Source: Exilispira sp964581895 (lineage in GTDB: Bacteria > Spirochaetota > JAAYUW01). Taken from it: a stretch of DNA of 64,000 bases. Below are positions 1 to 8,649 of this stretch, in pieces (within the stretch, counting starts at the first letter, position 1; each line of letters opens with the position of its first letter). Position numbers and translations under genes: made by a program. The stretch covers positions 124,001 through 188,000 of the forward strand of contig CAZOPR010000001.1 in NCBI GenBank assembly GCA_964581895.1, given 5' to 3'. The notes beneath the pieces are model-generated. The model had not been told where the DNA came from. It worked only from the letters and a program-made list of their open reading frames with translations, and searched no databases.

Positions 1-1122
1 TTGATAAATTTTCCTGATATAAAAATAATTTTTGGAGAATTTATTTTAAGCTATGGGTATGGCTATCTTTCAGGTTACCTTGGAAATAGCCTTAGCGTTC
101 AATATATCACCAAACCTAAAATAGATGTTGATTATTATTTATCTCCTTCTGATTCATATAAAAGTTTAATTTCAAAAGGATTTTATATTCAGACTAATCC
201 TTTTGATACAAGTATTTTTGAGTTATCTTTTTACTATGATAATAATAAACAAAATTATAACTTTCTTTTCAGGTTTAATTTAAATAATTTTTCTTCTCTT
301 ATGCTTTTTAATTATTTTTTAATTCCAAACATTATAAATATAAATGATCTTGAATTTGAAAATAAATATCAATTTTATATTGGTTTTGATTTTTCTATTT
401 TTGACTTTATAAAATTTGCATTTGAATCAAAATTTTATTTTCTCCAAAATTCATATTTTTTTACCAACTGGGTCCTTTTCATAAGTTTTAAGGATTTTCT
501 GATTTTAAGAGTCATCCATAAAGAAATTAAAGAACCAGCTCAATATTATTGTTCAGATGGCAATTTTTACCAGATTATTTTTAATATTAATCCAATATAT
601 TTTGGCTTATATTATAAAGATTATCTTTATAGTAGTGAAATTAAGAAATTAAATTTTGAATTTTACTTAAAAGAGTATAGTTTAATTTTGAGAAAGTTAT
701 TTATAAGCATCTATTTTTCAATACCATATGTAATAAATGATTTTGTAGATATAGAACCAGATTACACAATTTCGTTGAAGGTAAATATTTTAGATAATAT
801 GACATCTAATATCCTTTCGTTCTTTTCTATTTCAGAATCTCTTTTAAGTATAAAATTTGATTTTATTTTCTATCAAAAACATAGATTTGTTTTTCAATTT
901 TTTTCAAATATGAGCCATGATCATTATACTTCTTTTTCTGCTGCGCAAGCCTCTTTATATGATTCTTATGATTTTTATATACCACCATCTTCCTATGGTG
1001 CAGGTTTTTTTTATTTCTTTTATTTAAATAATTTCAAGCTTTCTTTGAAAGTAATTATTTCTATGACCGATAATCAAATTAATAGGATTTATCTTTACAA
1101 TTGTGTTTATTTAGTATTTTAA
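1..1122 (+). CDS. Hypothetical protein, possibly outer-membrane beta-barrel; 5' end probably cut by window
   Basis: I do not recognise a family. The frame is open from the first base (TTG), with no ribosome binding site visible, so the true start is probably outside the window. The 373 visible residues are very rich in Phe, Tyr, Ile and Asn. They form alternating hydrophobic/polar stretches with no long uniformly hydrophobic helix, and end in an aromatic-hydrophobic strand (…YNCVYLVF) with a terminal Phe. A C-terminal Phe after alternating residues is typical of outer-membrane beta-barrels, so that is my inference. The stop lies 9 bases before the ATG of the DUF4015 gene, which suggests co-transcription. 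It could equally be another exported beta-rich protein. Confidence 0.5.
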   Translation: MINFPDIKIIFGEFILSYGYGYLSGYLGNSLSVQYITKPKIDVDYYLSPSDSYKSLISKGFYIQTNPFDTSIFELSFYYDNNKQNYNFLFRFNLNNFSSLMLFNYFLIPNIININDLEFENKYQFYIGFDFSIFDFIKFAFESKFYFLQNSYFFTNWVLFISFKDFLILRVIHKEIKEPAQYYCSDGNFYQIIFNINPIYFGLYYKDYLYSSEIKKLNFEFYLKEYSLILRKLFISIYFSIPYVINDFVDIEPDYTISLKVNILDNMTSNILSFFSISESLLSIKFDFIFYQKHRFVFQFFSNMSHDHYTSFSAAQASLYDSYDFYIPPSSYGAGFFYFFYLNNFKLSLKVIISMTDNQINRIYLYNCVYLVF

Positions 1123-1131
1123 AGGCATAAA

Positions 1132-2997
1132 ATGGCAAAAACAAATAGAACAATAGTAATATTTTTAATATTTTTGGTACTTATAACTCAAGCCTTCTTA
1201 TTTGTTAATGAAAAGATTCAGCAAAACCAGATTGCTTTCGATGAAAAGTCTCATGCTCTTGAAAGTTCAAGTTTAATTGATAATCAAACGACTACTTCTT
1301 CTGATTCATTAAATGAAAATAATGAAAATCAGCAGGTAAATACGGTAGAAAATCAAAATAATATATCTTCAAATATTTCATATAAATCATTATTTGGTGG
1401 TTTATACGAAATCCCAGATTTGATAAAAGTCAATCCAGCTTATGAATATATAAATGATTATAAGATTAAAGATTCAAATACAGCTATAATAGTTACAGAC
1501 AAAAGTATTTATATAAGAATTGGCGGGGAAATTAAACAGGTACCAACGGATGGTATACCATCAAATGCTTACTTTACTTCCTGTGAAATGACAAGATTTA
1601 ATAATAAATATTATATATTTATTGGGACTTCTTATTCTGGTCTATTTGCAAAATCGCTTGACGATGAAAGATTCTATCATTTTTTTTATGGAGTAAAAAG
1701 AGTTTTTTATACATCAGATCAGAGTTTGCTTTTTGAAACAATCACAGCTTTATTTGTTAAAAATAGCAGCCTTTTTATTGGCTACCAATCTTCTAAGGGA
1801 ATAGATATAATAGATCTTGATTCTTATTATTCGATGAGGACAGGTAAAAATTCTATATATAAGATTTACAGTGTTAATTTAGAACTAAAAGACAATGTAA
1901 AACAAAAAATTGAAAAGTTTTTTGAAATAGATGATAAGGTTTATGCGTATACAAATTTTGGGATTTATAAATATGAAAATGGACAATTTCTGAATGATAA
2001 GGATTTTCTGGAAGAAGAAGATATTATAGATAACAATATTAGAGGTATTTATTTATCTTCTTTTGCTGCAAGTAGCAAAAGTAAGATAGATAAATTGATA
2101 GATATAGCTAATTACTGCAACTTAAATACTTTTGTAGTAGATTTTAAGGATGATTATGGTTATCTTTCATATGGCTCAAGTTTGGAACTTGCAAAGAAAA
2201 TGAAATCAACAAGAAAACTTATCGATGTTGAGTATTTGTTTGAAAAGGCAAGAGAAAATAATATAAAAATAATTGCAAGAATCGTTTCTTTTAGAGATCC
2301 AATCGCATATGATTATGATAACCATAAATTTGCGTTATGGAGTAAATCTAAAGATCTACCATGGTCTGGAGCTAAAAGTATAGAAAAATGGATAGATCCA
2401 TATAACGAAGAGTACTTAAATTATTTAATAGATATTGCAAAAGAAATTGAAAATTTAGGTGTCTATGAAATTCAGTTTGACTATGTAAGATTTCCTGCTG
2501 AGGGTAATACTTCAGATATAATTTATAGGTATAATAGTAAAAATGTCTCAAAAAATGTTCAGATTTTTAATTTTTTAACTAAAGCAAGAGAAAACTTAAA
2601 AGTATCGTTATCAATCGATTTTTTTGGTTATCAATGTTGGTATAAAATTTCAAAACATATCGGGCAGGATATATTTTTAAATAGTCAAATAGTAAATGCC
2701 ATATACCCTATGTACTATCCATCTCACTTTTCAAAGGGCTTTTACTCAAAAGGAATAAATCAGTTAGAATCAGTAAGGTTGATATACAAACATGGAACAA
2801 TTCGGGCAATGGAGAATTCTAACTATAAAGTTGCGATAAGACCATGGATTCAGGCATTTAAGCTTGATGTAAATGAAGATTTTGTGCAGTATATTAAAAA
2901 TGAAGTCTCTGGCGTTATAGAAAGTGGAATAAACTCTTATATATTCTGGAATCCAGCTTCTGATTATAATGTATTGTATGAAGTTTTTAAAAAATAA
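1132..2997 (+). CDS. DUF4015-type putative glycoside hydrolase, membrane-anchored
   Basis: This 621-residue protein is probably exported and held by an N-terminal hydrophobic helix (about residues 8-25). An Asn/Gln/Ser-rich linker follows to about residue 85, then a beta-rich segment with short propeller-like repeats (for example TDKSIYIRIGGEIKQVP) to about residue 300. The C-terminal half matches the DUF4015 putative glycosidase family of TIM-barrel type. It contains RGIYLSSFAA, TFVVDFKDDYGYLSY, IIARIVSFRDP and YEIQFDYVRFPAEG, where acidic residues at strand ends are candidate catalytic groups. The substrate is unknown; members of the family are presumed to act on polysaccharides. It follows the upstream gene by 9 bases. 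The family call is firm; the activity is inferred. Confidence 0.82.
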   Translation: MAKTNRTIVIFLIFLVLITQAFLFVNEKIQQNQIAFDEKSHALESSSLIDNQTTTSSDSLNENNENQQVNTVENQNNISSNISYKSLFGGLYEIPDLIKVNPAYEYINDYKIKDSNTAIIVTDKSIYIRIGGEIKQVPTDGIPSNAYFTSCEMTRFNNKYYIFIGTSYSGLFAKSLDDERFYHFFYGVKRVFYTSDQSLLFETITALFVKNSSLFIGYQSSKGIDIIDLDSYYSMRTGKNSIYKIYSVNLELKDNVKQKIEKFFEIDDKVYAYTNFGIYKYENGQFLNDKDFLEEEDIIDNNIRGIYLSSFAASSKSKIDKLIDIANYCNLNTFVVDFKDDYGYLSYGSSLELAKKMKSTRKLIDVEYLFEKARENNIKIIARIVSFRDPIAYDYDNHKFALWSKSKDLPWSGAKSIEKWIDPYNEEYLNYLIDIAKEIENLGVYEIQFDYVRFPAEGNTSDIIYRYNSKNVSKNVQIFNFLTKARENLKVSLSIDFFGYQCWYKISKHIGQDIFLNSQIVNAIYPMYYPSHFSKGFYSKGINQLESVRLIYKHGTIRAMENSNYKVAIRPWIQAFKLDVNEDFVQYIKNEVSGVIESGINSYIFWNPASDYNVLYEVFKK

Positions 2998-3028
2998 TTA
3001 AATAATCTTAAATAGGTTTAGCTAATAT

Positions 3029-4039
3029 TTAATTGCTTTTTGTATTATTTTCTATTTTATAGTTTTTTAAGAAATCAACTAAATTTTTTGTTTGAGATAT
3101 TAACTTATTGATTGGTTCATTTATTTCATATTCTAAGATATCAGAAAGGTTAACATAATCTTTTTCTGCAATGGAAGTCTTTATATTGCCAAAAATCTCA
3201 GAAAAAGATTTAATTAAATCATGTATTTCAGAAAAGTTATAATCTGAATCTGCAAAACTATCTGTGCATAAAATAAGAACTTCAAAATAAAAAGCTAAAA
3301 AGTTAATTGAAGAACTGAATAATTCCATTGCTGTTTTTTCTTTCCCTTCTTTAAAGTTATTTGCGATGCTAACAAACAACTCTTTTATTTTGGATAGTAG
3401 TTTTATATTATCTTCGAAAAGTGTTATAAAATGCTCTTTTTTGGTTTCTTTAGGAAGATTTTTTAATCTTACAAATACATATGTGACAATCTTTATCATT
3501 CCATCCATAAAATCTACTATTGTTTCAAGTAATTGTTGCTTGAACTCTTTGTTAGAAAAGATAAGATGAAGATTTTCTGCAATCTCTTTTAATTGGTTGC
3601 ATACAAAAGAAAATTGCTTTTCAGATTTAGTTAAAAAATATTCAACTGAAACAGAATAAATAATAAGAATTTTATCTACAACATTTGTACACCAGATTAA
3701 ACCATCTTTTATTTTATTTAAGTTTTCCTCTGTGTAATTTTCATTTTCTTTAATGTAAGATACAACATTTGTAAGATAGGAAATTATATTTTCAACAGTT
3801 TCACTTACTAGTTCTTGCTTAAATGCTGCTTTAATATCAACTTTATCAATCTGTTCTATTGAATAGGATTTAAACTTTTCTATCTCTTCAAAATCGTATT
3901 CTTGATTATTTATTGATATTTTATCTATGTAAAGGTCATTTTTATCTAGAAAAGAAAGGATAAATTCAAGTACATCATTGAATGTCTTTTCATTTTGCAA
4001 AGTATAAGAGACTTTTTCACCATTGATATAAATTTCCAT
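3029..4039 (-). CDS. Hypothetical helical protein with a small N-terminal beta domain
   Basis: I do not recognise this 336-residue protein. The first 50 or so residues (MEIYINGEKVSYTLQNEKTF and on) alternate strand-like segments in a pattern reminiscent of a beta-grasp fold. The rest is almost entirely amphipathic helix, acidic and lysine-rich, with no signal peptide and no membrane segment, so it is probably cytoplasmic. The helical part contains several similar segments of about 90 residues around Phe/Leu/Ile heptads, which could be helical repeats. It stands alone, convergent with the DUF4015 gene (31-base gap) and followed by dnaE on the same strand. No function is proposed. Confidence 0.6.
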   Translation of the reverse strand: MEIYINGEKVSYTLQNEKTFNDVLEFILSFLDKNDLYIDKISINNQEYDFEEIEKFKSYSIEQIDKVDIKAAFKQELVSETVENIISYLTNVVSYIKENENYTEENLNKIKDGLIWCTNVVDKILIIYSVSVEYFLTKSEKQFSFVCNQLKEIAENLHLIFSNKEFKQQLLETIVDFMDGMIKIVTYVFVRLKNLPKETKKEHFITLFEDNIKLLSKIKELFVSIANNFKEGKEKTAMELFSSSINFLAFYFEVLILCTDSFADSDYNFSEIHDLIKSFSEIFGNIKTSIAEKDYVNLSDILEYEINEPINKLISQTKNLVDFLKNYKIENNTKSN

Positions 4040-4109
4040 AAAACTCCAATAAAACCAGATTTCTGGTTAGATTATACTTATAGTAAATATCGGATTAAAT
4101 TTAGTTTTG

Positions 4110-7100
4110 TCAAATAAAAGATGGTACAACATCTTCAACAAAATCAAAATCTCTAATTTGATTGATTATATCTTCTTTTTCAGAGAGTTTGATTGATGTT
4201 ACTTCAAATCTTCCAGAGTAATTTATAAATTTTATTGTGATAGGGCAATTACCAATATTGTTGTTAAAAAAATTTGTTAGTTCCTGGATATTTTCCTCTG
4301 TTAAATAGGGGTTAAGAAGTATTGTGTATGATTTTACAGAAGGCTTTTTAACCTGCTCAATTGGTTTAATATCTAATATATTTAATCTTTTTTCTATTTT
4401 ATTATCATATCCAGTATATTCTTTGCAATTTATAATAAATACCCTTGGTATATAAGATTTAAGCATCAGTTCATAAAAAGAAGGATCAATATTTTCAGAT
4501 GGAAAAAAGAAAAGTTCTAGACTTTCATATCCATCGAAAAGCTTTATAATATAATAAATACCTGTTTTGCCATTTTGTTTTGTTTTAGTTGTCAGATTTT
4601 CAATATATCCAACTATTTGTGCAGATTCATTTGGTCTAATATTTTCAATAAAAGAAGAAAAATTTTTCGGATTTATGATATTAACAAGATCAAAATATTT
4701 TTCTAAGGGATCGCTTTTCAATGGAAGTCCGCATAGTTGTGCTTCCCATCTTGCATACTCATAAATCTTATCATCCTTATTTAAATCAAAATCAAAAGTA
4801 TCTTTATATTTTGTAATCAATGAATTTTGATAATTTTTTTCAAAATCCTCATTATTTGTCTCATCAAATAGTGAAGAACCATCATCATTTTTTTTACTTA
4901 AAGCATACTCTGAAAGTTCATCATATGCTTTCAAAAGTGGCTGCCTATCATGTTCAGTCCAGTCAAATGCTCCAACCTGGATTAATGCTTCAATTACCTT
5001 TTTATTTATCTTTTGAAGGTCCATTCTAATAAGAAAATTTAAAAAGTCCTTAAACTTACCATTTTTTTCTCTTTCATTAATTATAAGTTCAGCGGCAGTT
5101 TCACCAACCCCTTTAATAGCTGCTAAACCAAAGACTATTTTATCATCAATAATTTCAAAATTAATACTTGATTCATTTACAGAAGGGGTGACAAACTTTA
5201 TTCCCATGTTTTTAGCGTTTCTGACATAACTTGAAACCTTTTCTATATCATCAATATTATTTTTTATTAAAGCGGTCATAAACTCTATTGGGTAATAAGC
5301 TTTGAAATAAGCAGTATATACTGTTAGATAAGCATATGCAGCAGAGTGAGATTTATTAAAACAATAATCTGCAAAATTATTTATATCTTCGAAAAGCTGA
5401 ACTACCTTTTTTTCATCCTTTCCTCGCTTTAACGCTCCTTCTATAAACTTATTTTTCATTTTTTCCATCAAATCACCCTTTTTCTTAGCAACAGCTTTTC
5501 TAAGGGTGTCTGCTTCTGCACCGGTGAATCCTGAAAGTATCATTGAAATCTTCATTATCTGTTCTTGATAAGCTATTACACCATATGTTTCTGCCAAAAC
5601 AGGTTTAAGTTCATCGAATGGATACTCTATCTTTTCAGGATTATTCTTTCTATCTATATATGTTGCCACATAGCCACTTTTTAATGGACCTGGTCTATAA
5701 AGAGCCAAAGCAGCAGTTATATCTTCGATATTTTTAGGTTTAAGCTGTTTTAACATTTTAGTAAATCCAGCAGCTTCAACCTGGAAACAACCAGCAGTAT
5801 TTCCACTGGATAATAGTTTATATATTTTTTCATCTTCTAAAGGTATGTTTTCTAATGATATTTTTATCCCATGCCTTTTATTTATGTAATTAATGGTATC
5901 TTTAAGAATTGTTAGATAATTTATACCTAATATATCCATCTTAAGATAACCAAGTCTTTCAACTGTATCTTTTTCAAATTGACTAACTATAAGGTTGGAA
6001 TCGGAGCTTATCATGAGAGGAAGTTCATTTATAACTGGATTTTGAGTTATTACGACCCCTGCCGCATGAATTGTTGTTTGTCTAAACAAACCTTCAACAA
6101 ATAATGCATATTCAAGACATTTTTTATATAATTCATTTTGCTCCATCAAAGACTTAAACACTTCATTTGTTTTAATTTCTTCTTCTAGGGAATCAGAATT
6201 GATTAAAGAAGTAATTTTATTGGCATCAGATGCACTTATTTTTAATACACGGGCAACATCTTTAATAGCTTGTTTTGCTTTTAATGCAGAAAAGGCTCCA
6301 ATAGCTGCTACATGGTCAGAACCGTACCTTTGTTTTATGTATTCAATCACTCTTGGTCTTTCAACATCCTGAAAGTCTATATCTATATCAGGCATATTGG
6401 TTCTTTCTGGATTTAAGAATCTTTCAAACATAAGATTATGCCTTAATGGATCTATATCTGTAATGCCAAGAGCATAAGCTAAAATTGATCCTCCTGCACT
6501 TCCACGGCCTGGCCCAACCAATATTCCATTGCTTTTTGACCAGTTTATCAAGTCCCAGACAATCAAAAAATATCCACAAAATTTTTTAGAAGATACTACA
6601 CTAAATTCATAATCAAATCTTTCTTTTATTTCAGGCGTTATTTCAGTATATCTTCTTCTTAATCCTTCTTCTGCAAGCTTTTTTAACATGGTTTCTTCGG
6701 AAAAACCATCATCAAGAGGATATTTAGGAAGGTTCATTTCCCCAAACTTAAAGTTTACTTTGCACATTTCCATTATTTTTAAGGTATTGTTTAATGCTTC
6801 AGGGTAATCCTGGAAAATCTGCTTCATCTCCTCATAACTTTTAAAGTAATATCCACTTCCATCAAACATAAATCTTTGTTCATCATCTATTGTAGATTGA
6901 GTTTGAATGGCAAGTAAAATATTATGCTTTTCTGCATCTTCTTTTTCAAGATAGTGATTGTCATTTGTTGCAACAATATCAAGGCCATATAGTTTTGAAA
7001 ATTCGATTAAAGTTCTATTTACTTTTTTTTCAGCTTCAATTCCATGGTACATAAGTTCCAAAAATAGATTTTCCTTCCCGAAGATATCTAAATATTCTGA

Positions 7101-7595
7101 CAAAGATTTTTTAGCTTTATCAATATCATCCTTTTGAATATAATAAGGTATCTCGCCTGCAAGGCATGAGGTTAAAGCAATTATTCCTTCGCTATGGGAT
7201 GCTAAAATTTCCTTATCTATCCTTGGTTTATAATAAAATCCTTCGATATAGCTTATACTTGAAAGAAAGTATAGATTTTTAAGACCCACCTCATTTTTTG
7301 CCAAAAGAATTAAATGAAAAGGGTTTTGAGGATCAATAGAGTTATTGGTCTTACTTTTTATTTTTCTATCTTTTGGGGCGACATAAAACTCCTGTCCAAC
7401 AATTGGCTGAATATTTTCAGCAGACATTGCATCACAAAATGCTATTATCCCATGAAGGTTACCATGATCAGTTATAGCTACTGCAGGCATATCAAAAGAT
7501 GCTGCCTTTTTTGCAAGTTTTTTAACTTTACAAGCCCCATCCAGCATAGAATATTCTGTGTGTGTGTGCAAATGAACAAAAGGAGTTTTCGCCAT
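4110..7595 (-). CDS. dnaE: DNA polymerase III alpha subunit (DnaE type)
   Basis: This is the replicative polymerase catalytic subunit, 1161 residues, the usual length for DnaE. The N-terminal PHP domain is clear (HLHTHTEYSMLDGACK, AITDHGNLHG). The polymerase core carries the catalytic Asp motif MPDIDIDFQD at about residue 400 and the fingers motif GVIAYQEQIM near 690. A helix-hairpin-helix (IKGVGETAAELI) lies around residue 840, and an OB-fold region (QIVGYIENLTTKTKQNGKTG) lies near 1010. The PHP histidines are present, so PHP proofreading or metal binding may be retained, which is inference. The ATG is preceded by an AGGA ribosome site. The gene lies alone on the minus strand, separated from the HAD gene by an A-rich spacer. 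Confidence 0.97.
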   Translation of the reverse strand: MAKTPFVHLHTHTEYSMLDGACKVKKLAKKAASFDMPAVAITDHGNLHGIIAFCDAMSAENIQPIVGQEFYVAPKDRKIKSKTNNSIDPQNPFHLILLAKNEVGLKNLYFLSSISYIEGFYYKPRIDKEILASHSEGIIALTSCLAGEIPYYIQKDDIDKAKKSLSEYLDIFGKENLFLELMYHGIEAEKKVNRTLIEFSKLYGLDIVATNDNHYLEKEDAEKHNILLAIQTQSTIDDEQRFMFDGSGYYFKSYEEMKQIFQDYPEALNNTLKIMEMCKVNFKFGEMNLPKYPLDDGFSEETMLKKLAEEGLRRRYTEITPEIKERFDYEFSVVSSKKFCGYFLIVWDLINWSKSNGILVGPGRGSAGGSILAYALGITDIDPLRHNLMFERFLNPERTNMPDIDIDFQDVERPRVIEYIKQRYGSDHVAAIGAFSALKAKQAIKDVARVLKISASDANKITSLINSDSLEEEIKTNEVFKSLMEQNELYKKCLEYALFVEGLFRQTTIHAAGVVITQNPVINELPLMISSDSNLIVSQFEKDTVERLGYLKMDILGINYLTILKDTINYINKRHGIKISLENIPLEDEKIYKLLSSGNTAGCFQVEAAGFTKMLKQLKPKNIEDITAALALYRPGPLKSGYVATYIDRKNNPEKIEYPFDELKPVLAETYGVIAYQEQIMKISMILSGFTGAEADTLRKAVAKKKGDLMEKMKNKFIEGALKRGKDEKKVVQLFEDINNFADYCFNKSHSAAYAYLTVYTAYFKAYYPIEFMTALIKNNIDDIEKVSSYVRNAKNMGIKFVTPSVNESSINFEIIDDKIVFGLAAIKGVGETAAELIINEREKNGKFKDFLNFLIRMDLQKINKKVIEALIQVGAFDWTEHDRQPLLKAYDELSEYALSKKNDDGSSLFDETNNEDFEKNYQNSLITKYKDTFDFDLNKDDKIYEYARWEAQLCGLPLKSDPLEKYFDLVNIINPKNFSSFIENIRPNESAQIVGYIENLTTKTKQNGKTGIYYIIKLFDGYESLELFFFPSENIDPSFYELMLKSYIPRVFIINCKEYTGYDNKIEKRLNILDIKPIEQVKKPSVKSYTILLNPYLTEENIQELTNFFNNNIGNCPITIKFINYSGRFEVTSIKLSEKEDIINQIRDFDFVEDVVPSFI

Positions 7596-7770
7596 TTATT
7601 TTTCCTAATTTATTTTATTAAGTTACAAGTTTTCTGTTTTATAATTTTTCATTTGTTATAGTTTTATGTTTTTGTATTTATTTTATTTTTTTATTATCTT
7701 TTCTATAACTTTTTAATTTTTCATTTGCTGTTGTTTCAATTTTTAAACTGTTGTTTTATTAATTTTTTCT
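7596..7770 (-). other. A-rich (on transcribed strand) low-complexity spacer
   Basis: This 175-base gap between dnaE and the HAD phosphatase holds no gene. On the plus strand it is almost all T with repeated TTTTTCATTTG-like words (for example TTTTTCATTTGTTATAG and TTTTTCATTTGCTGTTG), so the RNA sense of the flanking minus-strand genes is A-rich. No clear hairpin terminator is visible. Confidence 0.5.
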
Positions 7771-8544
7771 TTATTTAAATATCACCTTATCTAGTTCAGA
7801 TATCTTATCAATTATGAAATCAGGTTTGGCTTTAATTTTAAGATGTTCTGGTGAATATTCCCCTTGTTTTACAAGGCAGGATTTAATACCAACGACTTTT
7901 GCTCCAACAATATCTGAACTAATCCTATCTCCAACCATTAAGACTCTTTTTTTATCTATATCATAGTTTTTCAATATTAGATCAAATACAAATCTATTTG
8001 GTTTTCCAATATATGTTGCTTTTATATTTGCTGCTTTCTCAATCATACTAACCCAGGAACCAACATTTAATTCAAGTGTTCCCAGACTGGAATCTATAAG
8101 TTCAGAAATCATTCCGATTAATTTTGCACCACCTACAACCTTTTGTAAGACTTTATTCATAGTATTAAAATTAAAGGAATCTCGACAATCGCCAATCACA
8201 ACATACTCGGGGTTTTCTTCATCGATAGCAAAATCTTTGAATTCTTCCACACCTTCTCTTGCTAGTAAAAGCCAAATAGTTTTTGGATTCAATATTTTTA
8301 AGTACTGTGCAGTCGCAAAAGAGGCAGTAACAACTTCATCAGTATATACTGTAAAGCCTCTTTTTGCTAATTTTTCAGCAGCACTTTTAGAAGATTTTAA
8401 GGTGCTGTTGGTTAAAAATTTAACTTTGATACCATCATTTCTAATATTATTTACCAAATCTATTGCACCTTCAAATACTTTTCCTTGATACTCCAAAACA
8501 CCATCAATATCGAATAAAATTAAATCAAATTTTCGTTTTTTCAT
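7771..8544 (-). CDS. HAD-superfamily hydrolase, subclass IIA (NagD-like phosphatase)
   Basis: This is a cytoplasmic phosphatase of 257 residues. Motif I is LILFDIDGVLEYQG near residue 10, with the two nucleophile-region Asp residues. Motif II is KFLTNSTLKS near residue 45. The C-terminal motif III/IV region is IGKPNRF…VLMVGDRISSDIVGAKVVGI, with a metal-binding Asp in GDR. The cap between motifs II and III fits subclass IIA enzymes (NagD, phosphoglycolate or p-nitrophenyl phosphatase types). The physiological substrate cannot be read from sequence. It begins at an ATG and sits between dnaE and a GH31 glycosidase with no obvious functional link. Confidence 0.88.
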   Translation of the reverse strand: MKKRKFDLILFDIDGVLEYQGKVFEGAIDLVNNIRNDGIKVKFLTNSTLKSSKSAAEKLAKRGFTVYTDEVVTASFATAQYLKILNPKTIWLLLAREGVEEFKDFAIDEENPEYVVIGDCRDSFNFNTMNKVLQKVVGGAKLIGMISELIDSSLGTLELNVGSWVSMIEKAANIKATYIGKPNRFVFDLILKNYDIDKKRVLMVGDRISSDIVGAKVVGIKSCLVKQGEYSPEHLKIKAKPDFIIDKISELDKVIFK

Positions 8545-8649
8545 ACCAAATCCATTAATTTCATAGTGAAAACTTTTATTTAGGTAATAATGAATTAATT
8601 CAAAAAAAAGAAAAGATGTGAATAAAATGTTCTTAATTTGTGAAAAATT